From NCBI GenBank assembly GCA_023387295.1, contig JAEWIG010000141.1, positions 1-13,887 on the forward strand: a stretch of DNA of 13,887 nucleotides, read 5' to 3'. Source of the stretch: Bacillota bacterium. GTDB taxonomy: Bacteria > Bacillota > Bacilli > Bacillales > Cytobacillaceae. Numbering within the stretch: position 1 is the stretch's first letter; every line of letters starts with the position of its first letter. Of the stretch, positions 1-6,278 are shown one piece after another. Below the pieces are notes generated by a model that saw nothing but the letters and a program-made list of their open reading frames with translations, was not told the DNA's origin and searched no databases. The translations under genes and the position numbers were made by a program.

Positions 1-3
1 TAT

Positions 4-32
4 ATTTTATCAAACCCCACGTAATATTGCAA
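4..32 (-). promoter_or_regulatory. Probable divergent sigma-A promoter (expected for rpsT)
   Basis: Read on the minus strand, TTGCAA (32 to 27) is followed by a 17-base spacer and TAAAAT (9 to 4), with an extended -10 TG at 12-11. Transcription would leave the window leftwards. In B. subtilis the gene next to gpr is, as I recall, rpsT (ribosomal protein S20) in the opposite orientation, which fits. The target gene itself is outside the window, so its identity is inference. Confidence 0.5.
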
Positions 33-48
33 TACCTCCGACGACAAT

Positions 49-77
49 GAATGTTTTAAATATGAAAAGGAAAAGAT
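49..77 (+). promoter_or_regulatory. Weak candidate forespore promoter of gpr
   Basis: GAATG at 49-53 and GGAAAAGAT at 69-77, 15 bases apart, loosely resemble the -35 and -10 of forespore sigma-F/sigma-G promoters. B. subtilis gpr is transcribed by these sigma factors. The match is imperfect in both boxes, and no good sigma-A promoter is visible in the leader. This is a guess guided by the gene's known regulation. Confidence 0.25.
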
Positions 78-121
78 AGGAAGTAGGGTTAAAAACAAAT
101 ATTTTATGTGAGGCGATTGAA

Positions 122-1240
122 GTGGAGGAAAAATTGGATTTAAGCAAATACTCTATTCGGACTGACTTGGCCATTGAAGCTCGGGAAATGGTCATGGCAA
201 ATCAGCAGGAAAAAGCAGCTGAAAATATTTCACAAATAGAAGGAGTCATTATAAAAGAAAAGCAAGAAGAAGATATAAAAATATCCTATGTGGAAGTAAC
301 GCCGAAAGGAGCCGAAGCACTCGGAAAGAAGGAAGGAAAATATTTAACGCTCGAAGCCGTTGGGATTCGCCAGCAAGATTCGGTGATGCAGCAAAAGGTC
401 TCGAAAATATTTGCGCAGGAGTTTTCTCGATTTTTACAACAGGTTGGAATTAATACGGATGCTGCATGTTTAGTAGTGGGGTTAGGCAATTGGAATGTCA
501 CTCCAGATTCATTAGGTCCCAAAGTTTGTGAAAATCTACTAGTGACAAGTCATCTTTTTAAATTACAGCCTGAAAGTGTAGAGGAAGGCTATCGCTCAGT
601 TAGTGCCGTTGCACCTGGAGTAATGGGGGTTACGGGGATAGAGACGAGCGATATCATTTTTGGGATTATTGAAAAGGCTAAACCAGATTTTGTTATTGCG
701 ATTGATGCGCTTGCAGCAAGATCGATTGAACGAGTGAATGCAACGATCCAAATTTCGGACACGGGCATCCATCCGGGGTCAGGAGTGGGAAACAAAAGAA
801 AAGAAATTAGTAAAGAAACTTTAGGAATTCCTGTTATTGCGATTGGTGTTCCGACGGTTGTCGATGCAGTATCGATAACAAGCGATACAATTGATTTTAT
901 TTTAAAGCATTTTGGAAAAGAGATGAAAGAAGGGGATCGACCTTCAAGAGCATTAACTCCAGCCGGAATGAGCTTTGGTGAGAGAAAGAAGCTAACAGAA
1001 GAAGACTTGCCTGAGGAGCAGCATAGGAAAACCTTCCTCGGTATGATCGGTACTCTTGAAGAAGAGGAAAAAAGGAAATTAATTTATGAGGTTCTCTCCC
1101 CGATAGGTCATAATCTAATGGTTACGCCTAAAGAAGTCGATGTTTTTATCGAGGATATGGCCAATTTACTTGCAAATGGTTTAAACGCTGCACTCCATCA
1201 AAATGTTGACCAGAATAGTGCTGGATTTTATACACGTTAA
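122..1240 (+). CDS. gpr: Germination protease Gpr (spore protease, family A25)
   Basis: This is the protease that starts degradation of small acid-soluble spore proteins (SASP) during germination, releasing amino acids. It is made in the forespore as a zymogen. The 372-residue length fits the family. The start is GTG at 122, with TGAGGCG at 108-114 as the ribosome-binding site. The N-terminus matches the known propeptide: residues 1-15 end in RTD and Leu16 begins the mature chain, the autoprocessing site described for the B. megaterium enzyme. The core carries GLGNWNVTPDSLGP (residues 120-133, Asp129) and VIAIDALAAR (191-200, Asp195). These aspartates correspond to the two functionally important ones in B. 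megaterium GPR. Further conserved blocks are ISDTGIHPGSGVGNKR and GHNLMVTPKEVD. It lies upstream of spoIIP in the conserved order. Nothing looks truncated or altered. Confidence 0.97.
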   Translation: MEEKLDLSKYSIRTDLAIEAREMVMANQQEKAAENISQIEGVIIKEKQEEDIKISYVEVTPKGAEALGKKEGKYLTLEAVGIRQQDSVMQQKVSKIFAQEFSRFLQQVGINTDAACLVVGLGNWNVTPDSLGPKVCENLLVTSHLFKLQPESVEEGYRSVSAVAPGVMGVTGIETSDIIFGIIEKAKPDFVIAIDALAARSIERVNATIQISDTGIHPGSGVGNKRKEISKETLGIPVIAIGVPTVVDAVSITSDTIDFILKHFGKEMKEGDRPSRALTPAGMSFGERKKLTEEDLPEEQHRKTFLGMIGTLEEEEKRKLIYEVLSPIGHNLMVTPKEVDVFIEDMANLLANGLNAALHQNVDQNSAGFYTR

Positions 1241-1288
1241 ATGAATCCGACGATGATTTAATTTTTATATCACTGATTCATGTTCTAT

Positions 1289-1333
1289 CTTCTCTAGCAA
1301 AGTCATATGAATTACTAGACTTTGCTAGAGAGG
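1289..1333 (+). repeat. Perfect inverted repeat covering the spoIIP ribosome-binding site
   Basis: TCTCTAGCAAAGTC (1291-1304) is exactly complementary to GACTTTGCTAGAGA (1318-1331) across a 13-base loop. In RNA a U-G and a C-G pair at the base (1290/1332, 1289/1333) extend the stem to 16 pairs. The 3' arm runs into the spoIIP Shine-Dalgarno AGAGAGGTGG, so folding would hide most of it. No T-run follows, so it is not a classical intrinsic terminator. It may block spoIIP translation on transcripts reading through from gpr, or end gpr messages. Confidence 0.85.
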
Positions 1334-1340
1334 TGGAAGC

Positions 1341-2549
1341 ATGAAAGCGAAATCGTTAAGACCAAATAAATTATATATTTTTGTCCAAGGAAAAAGTTTG
1401 TTAACTATAATCGTTGGTTTTCTGTTATTCCTTCTATTAACATTTTTAATCAGTAGTGCGCTAACAGCCCTTAAGCCGGAATATCGGATAAGCTCTTCAT
1501 CTGTCAACACTGTGACAAATAAAATTACGGGGGAAATGCTCTATCACGTTCTCGGTTGGGAGAATAAGCACTTTATGCAAGGGTTTGATGGGGAATCAAA
1601 TTCGCCAACGTTATTTAATTTTCTATTTAAGCTTTCGACAAATATCAATTTAGATGATCCGAGAAGTTTATTAGGAAGGGAACTACCATCGTTTTCTTTG
1701 TATGATAGTAAAATTATTGTCGCGAGTGAAGGCACTGATTATACAAATATGCCAATGGAGTCGACTCCTCCGATTGAAGTTTTAAGAGCGGAACAGGAAG
1801 CGACCTTGCAGAATACAGAAAATATCGATTTGAATGGTAACACTACACCAAATAATTCAGGATTATCAACTGGTGAACGAGAAGTTGTCTATTTATATTT
1901 TTCACACAATACAGAATCATATTTACCTTATTTAAAGGGAGTTACCAATCCAAATCATGCTTACCATTCACAATTAAATGTGACGAAAATTGGTGATAAA
2001 TTAAAGGAATCACTTGAAGCAAGAGGGATCGGCACTAATTTGGATAAGACAGATATTTATGGGAATTTAATCAAAAAAGATTTAGATTTTGATTATTCCT
2101 ATCAAGAAGCAAGGCCTGTCGTTCAAGCAGCTATTGCTGGAAATCGGGATTTACAATATTTTATCGACATTCACCGAGATGCGAAAAGGAAGGAACATAC
2201 AACTCTTAATTTGAACGGGAAAAAATATGCGAAATTAGCCTTTGTTGTTGGTGCAGAGCATGCAAACTATGAAAAAAATTTGAAATTGGCTAAAGAAATG
2301 CATTCTCTATTAAACAAAAAATATCCAGGAATCAGCAGGGCGGTTATCGAAAAAGGCGGAAAAGGAACAAATGGGAAATTTAATCAAGATTTATCAGAAA
2401 ATGCAATGTTGATCGAATTCGGTGGCGTAGATAATACATTCGAGGAGCTTTTTTTATCGGCAGAGGCTCTTGCAGATGTTTTTAGTGAATTTTATTGGCA
2501 GGCTGAAAAGGTTAGTAATCCAGTAGCGAATCCAGATGAAAAGAAATAA
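1341..2549 (+). CDS. spoIIP: Stage II sporulation protein P, engulfment amidase/endopeptidase
   Basis: SpoIIP is the membrane-anchored peptidoglycan hydrolase of the SpoIID-SpoIIM-SpoIIP complex, which thins septal wall and drives mother-cell membrane migration around the forespore. The 402-residue product fits the family (about 401 in B. subtilis). A short basic N-terminus precedes one hydrophobic segment at about residues 19-43, a signal anchor. A low-complexity linker follows (about 135-180), then the hydrolase domain. Candidate metal or catalytic residues are His189 in FSHNTES, His278 in FIDIHRDAKR and Glu359 in MLIEFGG. His189 falls at the position reported as essential in the B. subtilis enzyme. 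The start is ATG at 1341 with AGAGAGGTGG just upstream, inside the 3' arm of a strong hairpin. It is followed after 19 bases by yqxA. B. subtilis spoIIP is mainly sigma-E dependent, but I could not locate a convincing sigma-E promoter here. Confidence 0.96.
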   Translation: MKAKSLRPNKLYIFVQGKSLLTIIVGFLLFLLLTFLISSALTALKPEYRISSSSVNTVTNKITGEMLYHVLGWENKHFMQGFDGESNSPTLFNFLFKLSTNINLDDPRSLLGRELPSFSLYDSKIIVASEGTDYTNMPMESTPPIEVLRAEQEATLQNTENIDLNGNTTPNNSGLSTGEREVVYLYFSHNTESYLPYLKGVTNPNHAYHSQLNVTKIGDKLKESLEARGIGTNLDKTDIYGNLIKKDLDFDYSYQEARPVVQAAIAGNRDLQYFIDIHRDAKRKEHTTLNLNGKKYAKLAFVVGAEHANYEKNLKLAKEMHSLLNKKYPGISRAVIEKGGKGTNGKFNQDLSENAMLIEFGGVDNTFEELFLSAEALADVFSEFYWQAEKVSNPVANPDEKK

Positions 2550-2568
2550 ACAAGATAGGTGAATCATA

Positions 2569-2913
2569 ATGAAATGGTTTATGGTCAAAACATTTATTTT
2601 TGTCTCCCTTATGTTTGTGGCTGTTTTATTCGGGATGCAGCAGGCTAACGATGGGATACAAAATATGAGGGGCTACGAAGACAGTGCTTTTAAAGGTGCT
2701 TTAACCTTGCAGGAAAGAAATAGTGGAGAATTCGAGGCCACCGTTCTAGGTAACGAACTAACGAGTCATGACATAAAAGAGAAGCAACGATTGCTTGAAG
2801 AAATGAAAGCCTATAATTTCTTTTCATCATTAGGTAAAAAGCTTTCAGAAGGTGTAACTGGAGCAACTGAAAAGTCAATTGACTTTATAACGGATTTACT
2901 AAAGGAAAAATAG
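2569..2913 (+). CDS. yqxA: Small membrane protein YqxA (DUF3679 family)
   Basis: A 114-residue protein of unknown function. It has one N-terminal hydrophobic segment at about residues 5-23 (VKTFIFVSLMFVAVLFGMQQ) and no cysteine lipobox, so it is probably a single-pass membrane protein. The rest is charged and probably helical: residues about 65-80 are rich in Lys and Glu, and the C-terminus (about 85-112) has amphipathic spacing. I assign yqxA from size, topology and its fixed place between spoIIP and lepA in Bacillus. It starts at ATG 2569 behind AGGTGA (2557-2562), only 19 bases after spoIIP, so it is probably cotranscribed with it. A terminator begins right at its stop codon. A role in sporulation is inferred from position only. 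Confidence 0.85.
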   Translation: MKWFMVKTFIFVSLMFVAVLFGMQQANDGIQNMRGYEDSAFKGALTLQERNSGEFEATVLGNELTSHDIKEKQRLLEEMKAYNFFSSLGKKLSEGVTGATEKSIDFITDLLKEK

Positions 2914-2938
2914 CGGCTGCTTATGGCAGTCGTTTTTT
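2914..2938 (+). terminator. Intrinsic terminator after yqxA
   Basis: CGGCTGC (2914-2920) pairs with GCAGTCG (2926-2932), seven pairs including one G-U, around a 5-base loop. Six T residues follow at once (2933-2938). It begins directly after the yqxA stop codon and closes the gpr-spoIIP-yqxA block. Confidence 0.88.
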
Positions 2939-2970
2939 GTTTATCTGTCATCAACACTTTATGTTTGAGA

Positions 2971-2999
2971 TTGAATCTTATAAAACGTACTGCTATAAT
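2971..2999 (+). promoter_or_regulatory. Sigma-A-type promoter of lepA
   Basis: TTGAAT (2971-2976), a 17-base spacer and a consensus TATAAT (2994-2999) with an extended -10 TG at 2991-2992. The start of transcription would be near 3006, giving a leader of about 105 bases before lepA. The leader contains a small possible hairpin, AAGCG (3073-3077) with CGCTT (3086-3090). A second TATAAT at 3034-3039 lacks a suitably spaced -35. Confidence 0.8.
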
Positions 3000-3110
3000 C
3001 TAAAAATAGTGCATGTTGTATATTAATATAAGATATAATAAATTTTTTAGATAGATATTTAGGCTTGTCGCTAAGCGAGGCTTTACGCTTTTATAAGTAG
3101 GAGTGAAACA

Positions 3111-4946
3111 ATGAATAGAGAAGAGAGACTTAAGAGACAATCAAAAATCCGGAACTTTTCCATTATTGCTCATATTGACCATGGAAAATCAACATTAGCT
3201 GACCGAATTTTAGAAAAAACAAAGGCATTAACATCCCGTGAAATGAAAAATCAGCTGTTGGATTCAATGGATTTAGAAAGAGAACGTGGGATTACGATTA
3301 AATTGAATTCAGTTCAATTAAAATACCTTGCTAAAGATGGGGAAACGTATATTTTTCATTTAATTGATACCCCAGGACACGTCGACTTTACGTATGAAGT
3401 ATCACGTAGCTTGGCTGCTTGTGAGGGTGCAATATTAGTCGTTGATGCGGCGCAAGGAATTGAAGCACAAACATTGGCGAATGTGTATTTAGCATTGGAT
3501 AATGATTTGGAAATATTACCTGTTATTAATAAAATCGATTTACCGAGTGCTGATCCAGAGCGGGTTAGAAATGAGATTGAAGAAGTGATTGGCCTCGACG
3601 CTTCTGAAGCTGTTCTAGCTTCTGCAAAAGCTGGAATTGGAATCGAAGATATATTAGAGCAAGTAGTTAAACAAGTTCCAGCACCTACAGGGGATCCTGA
3701 TGCGCCTTTAAAAGCACTTATTTTCGACTCGTTATTTGATCCATACCGTGGCGTAATTGCCTACATTCGTGTTGTTGAAGGAACTGTAAAAGCTGGCGAC
3801 AAAATTAAAATGATGGCAACAGGTAAAGAGTTCGAAGTCATTGAGGTAGGTGTATTCTCTCCTAAAGCGGAAGCACTAGATGAGCTTACAGTTGGAGATG
3901 TAGGATTTTTAACAGCATCTATTAAAAATGTTGGTGATACTCGAGTTGGGGATACGATCACAAATGCGAAAAACGGTGCAACAGAACCTCTTCCAGGTTA
4001 CCGTAAGCTAAATCCAATGGTATATTGTGGCTTATATCCGATTGATAGTGCAAAATTTAATGATTTGCGTGATGCGCTTGAAAAATTAGAGCTAAATGAT
4101 TCTGCTTTACAATTTGAGCCAGAAACTTCACAAGCTCTAGGCTTTGGCTTCCGCTGTGGATTTTTAGGATTGCTCCATATGGAAATCATCCAAGAGCGAA
4201 TTGAGCGAGAATTTAAAATCGATTTAATTACGACAGCACCAAGTGTAATTTATGATGTCGTTTTGACTGATGGAACAAATTTAAAGGTGGATAACCCATC
4301 TAACATGCCTGATCCTCAAAAAATTGATCATGTTGAAGAGCCATATGTAAAAGCAACAATGATGGCGCCAAATGATTATGTTGGGGCAATTATGGAGCTT
4401 TGTCAGCAAAAACGCGGTATTTTCCTAAATATGCAATACATGGATGAGACAAGGGTTAACATTACTTACGAAATTCCGTTATCTGAAATTGTTTATGATT
4501 TCTTTGATCAATTAAAATCTAATACAAAGGGATATGCTTCTTTTGACTATGAGCTAATTGGTTATAAACCATCTAAGCTCGTGAAGATGGATATTCTTTT
4601 AAATGGAGAAAAAGTTGATGCATTAAGCTTTATTGTTCATAAAGATTTTGCCTATGAACGAGGCAAAGTAATTGTTGAGAAATTAAAAGAATTAATACCA
4701 CGTCAACAATTTGAAGTGCCTGTTCAGGCTGCGATAGGTCAGAAGATCGTTGCTCGTTCAACGATTAAATCAATGGGTAAGAACGTTTTAGCTAAATGTT
4801 ACGGTGGAGACATTTCCCGTAAACGTAAGCTTTTAGAAAAGCAAAAAGAAGGGAAAAAGCGAATGAAGCAGGTCGGTTCTGTCGAAGTCCCTCAAGAGGC
4901 TTTTATGGCTGTATTAAAAATGGACGATACAGGATCGAAAAAATAA
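3111..4946 (+). CDS. lepA: Elongation factor 4 (LepA), ribosome-associated GTPase
   Basis: LepA/EF4 is a translational GTPase that binds the ribosome. Back-translocation and roles in initiation or 30S assembly have been proposed, and it is dispensable in many bacteria. The 611-residue length is normal (612 in B. subtilis). GTPase motifs are visible: P-loop AHIDHGKST (residues 20-28), RGIT switch I (59-62), DTPGH (86-90) and NKID (140-143). The EF-G-like domains II, III and V follow. The LepA-specific C-terminal domain contains GGDISRKRKLLEKQKEGKKR, a basic stretch typical of the family. ATG at 3111 is preceded by TAGGAGTGA (3098-3106). It has its own promoter and is flanked on both sides by intrinsic terminators, so it is probably mainly monocistronic, with possible read-through into hemW. 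Confidence 0.98.
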   Translation: MNREERLKRQSKIRNFSIIAHIDHGKSTLADRILEKTKALTSREMKNQLLDSMDLERERGITIKLNSVQLKYLAKDGETYIFHLIDTPGHVDFTYEVSRSLAACEGAILVVDAAQGIEAQTLANVYLALDNDLEILPVINKIDLPSADPERVRNEIEEVIGLDASEAVLASAKAGIGIEDILEQVVKQVPAPTGDPDAPLKALIFDSLFDPYRGVIAYIRVVEGTVKAGDKIKMMATGKEFEVIEVGVFSPKAEALDELTVGDVGFLTASIKNVGDTRVGDTITNAKNGATEPLPGYRKLNPMVYCGLYPIDSAKFNDLRDALEKLELNDSALQFEPETSQALGFGFRCGFLGLLHMEIIQERIEREFKIDLITTAPSVIYDVVLTDGTNLKVDNPSNMPDPQKIDHVEEPYVKATMMAPNDYVGAIMELCQQKRGIFLNMQYMDETRVNITYEIPLSEIVYDFFDQLKSNTKGYASFDYELIGYKPSKLVKMDILLNGEKVDALSFIVHKDFAYERGKVIVEKLKELIPRQQFEVPVQAAIGQKIVARSTIKSMGKNVLAKCYGGDISRKRKLLEKQKEGKKRMKQVGSVEVPQEAFMAVLKMDDTGSKK

Positions 4947-4951
4947 CGATG

Positions 4952-5006
4952 AAAGAGGTCAGAAATGCTTTTCGTAAAAAAGCAACTCTGCCTCTTTTTC
5001 CTTTTT
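4952..5006 (+). terminator. Long composite hairpin terminator between lepA and hemW
   Basis: Three stacked helices form one stem: AAAGAGG (4952-4958) with CCTCTTT (4991-4997), CAGA (4960-4963) with TCTG (4987-4990), and TGCTTTT (4966-4972) with AAAAGCA (4978-4984). A single bulged T (4959) and a small internal loop separate them, and the apical loop is CGTAA. Altogether there are 18 pairs, followed by a T-rich tail. It starts six bases after the lepA stop codon. Confidence 0.9.
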
Positions 5007-5033
5007 CTTATGTTTAGCTTCAGTATTTCTATT

Positions 5034-5040
5034 AGGAGTG
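5034..5040 (+). promoter_or_regulatory. Ribosome-binding site that fixes the hemW start
   Basis: AGGAGTG lies five bases before ATG 5046. The in-frame ATG at 4965 lies inside the terminator hairpin and has no comparable site, so translation should begin at 5046. Confidence 0.85.
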
Positions 5041-5045
5041 AAAAG

Positions 5046-6179
5046 ATGATACAAGCAGCATATATTCATATTCCGTTTTGCGAGCATATTTGCCATTATT
5101 GTGATTTCAACAAGGTATTTTTAAAGGGACAGCCCGTTGATGAATATCTCGATTGTCTTGCAGAGGAAATGAGTTTAACTTTACAAGAGACACCAACAAA
5201 TCATTTAAATTCCATTTTTATTGGTGGAGGAACACCGACAGCATTAAATGAACAGCAGTTGGAAAAGCTTTGTCTAATGATTAAAGACAAACTTCCATAC
5301 AATAAACATACAGAATTTACGTTTGAAGCAAACCCTAATGATCTTTCAGAGGAGAAGCTAAGGATCTTATTTGATGCAGGCGTGAATCGAATTAGCTTTG
5401 GTGTACAAACGTTTAACGAGGAATTACTAAAGAAAATCGGGAGAACGCACAGGAAAGCAGATGTCTTTCATTCAATTGAAGCGGCTAAGAAAATAGGCTT
5501 TGAAAATATAAGCATCGATTTAATTTATAGCTTGCCTGGACAAACAGTTGCAGATTTCAAAGAAACGCTGGAAACCTCCTTTAGTTTAAATCTTCAGCAT
5601 TATTCTGGTTATTCATTAATAGTTGAACCCAAAACGGTTTTTTATAATTTAATGACTAAAGGAAAGCTTCCGTTGCCTGGTGAGGACGTGGAAGCTGAAA
5701 TGTATGAGATTTTAATGGAGGAAATGGAGATACATGGTTTTAAACAGTATGAAATCAGTAATTTTTCTAAGCCAGGATTTGAAAGTAGGCATAATTTAAC
5801 TTATTGGAATAATGAGGCCTATTATGGCTTTGGGGCGGGTGCTCATAGCTATGTAAATGGTTTTCGGGTATCCAATCACGGTCCATTAAAAAAATATATG
5901 GACGCCATTCATTCTTCGCAGCTACCAATTGTAGATAAGCACGAAGTAACAAAAACAGAGAAAATTGAAGAAGAAATGTTTCTCGGTCTTAGAAAAACAA
6001 CAGGTGTTTCAATTGATCATTTCATCAAAAAATTTACTGAGAATCCTGTTGAAATATTTCATCAAGAACTAAGCGATCTCACTGAACGCAAGCTGATCAC
6101 TGTGACAAAAGAACATATTCAATTAACTAAGAAGGGTCGCTTACTTGGAAATGAAGTTTTTCAAGCTTTTTTAAAGTAA
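5046..6179 (+). CDS. hemW: HemW, radical SAM heme chaperone (HemN-like)
   Basis: A 377-residue radical SAM protein. Related proteins were long named oxygen-independent coproporphyrinogen III oxidase (HemN), but this form is HemW, which binds heme and is thought to deliver it to heme proteins. The evidence is the cluster motif Cys12-x3-Cys16-x2-Cys19 followed by Asp-Phe, where true HemN has a fourth cysteine at the second position. Also visible are GGGTPT (60-65), FEANPND, RISFGVQTF and the HemW-typical HNLTYWNNEAYYGFGAGAHSY block. The start is ATG 5046, which gives MIQAAYIHIPFC, the usual N-terminus and length (379 in B. subtilis). The frame stays open upstream to ATG 4965. The extra 27 residues are hydrophobic only because they translate the U-tract of the lepA terminator. 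I see no clear dedicated promoter, so expression may depend on read-through from lepA. Confidence 0.95.
   Translation: MIQAAYIHIPFCEHICHYCDFNKVFLKGQPVDEYLDCLAEEMSLTLQETPTNHLNSIFIGGGTPTALNEQQLEKLCLMIKDKLPYNKHTEFTFEANPNDLSEEKLRILFDAGVNRISFGVQTFNEELLKKIGRTHRKADVFHSIEAAKKIGFENISIDLIYSLPGQTVADFKETLETSFSLNLQHYSGYSLIVEPKTVFYNLMTKGKLPLPGEDVEAEMYEILMEEMEIHGFKQYEISNFSKPGFESRHNLTYWNNEAYYGFGAGAHSYVNGFRVSNHGPLKKYMDAIHSSQLPIVDKHEVTKTEKIEEEMFLGLRKTTGVSIDHFIKKFTENPVEIFHQELSDLTERKLITVTKEHIQLTKKGRLLGNEVFQAFLK
6144..6172 (+). terminator. Possible weak terminator inside the 3' end of hemW
   Basis: CTTGGAAA (6144-6151) can pair with TTTTCAAG (6158-6165), eight pairs with one G-T, around a 6-base loop. One C and six T (6167-6172) follow. 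The stem is A/T-rich and lies within the last hemW codons. It would insulate the heat-shock promoter downstream, but it is weak. Confidence 0.35.
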
Positions 6180-6197
6180 TGTTCACAGTGTTTTTTA

Positions 6198-6226
6198 TTG
6201 ACACCAATCGAGTGATTTGTTAATTT
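6198..6226 (+). promoter_or_regulatory. Sigma-A promoter of the hrcA-grpE-dnaK operon
   Basis: A consensus TTGACA (6198-6203) is followed by a 17-base spacer and TAATTT (6221-6226) with an extended -10 TG at 6218-6219. The -10 itself is poor (3 of 6). A TATAAT at 6232-6237 abuts CIRCE but is 28 bases from TTGACA, too far to pair with it. Transcription would start around 6233, placing CIRCE at the start of the message, as in other Bacillus dnaK operons. Confidence 0.65.
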
Positions 6227-6236
6227 AGTAATATAA

Positions 6237-6263
6237 TTAGCACTCGTTAAGGAAGAGTGCTAA
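6237..6263 (+). promoter_or_regulatory. CIRCE operator, HrcA binding site
   Basis: TTAGCACTC (6237-6245), nine spacer bases, then GAGTGCTAA (6255-6263). This is an exact 9-9-9 match to the CIRCE consensus bound by the HrcA repressor. The inverted repeat sits between the promoter and the hrcA ribosome-binding site, so HrcA would block transcription when GroE keeps it active. The repeat can also fold in the RNA next to the hrcA start. Confidence 0.98.
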
Positions 6264-6278
6264 CAGGGGTGATAACCG

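Noticed and set aside
1265..1293. Sigma-E promoter for spoIIP (TTATATC ... TATCTTCT)
   Set aside because: The -10 matches the sigma-E consensus at only about half of its positions, so I cannot support it although such a promoter is expected.
3034..3039. Second TATAAT upstream of lepA as an additional promoter
   Set aside because: No -35-like hexamer lies 16-18 bases upstream. The region is simply A/T-rich.
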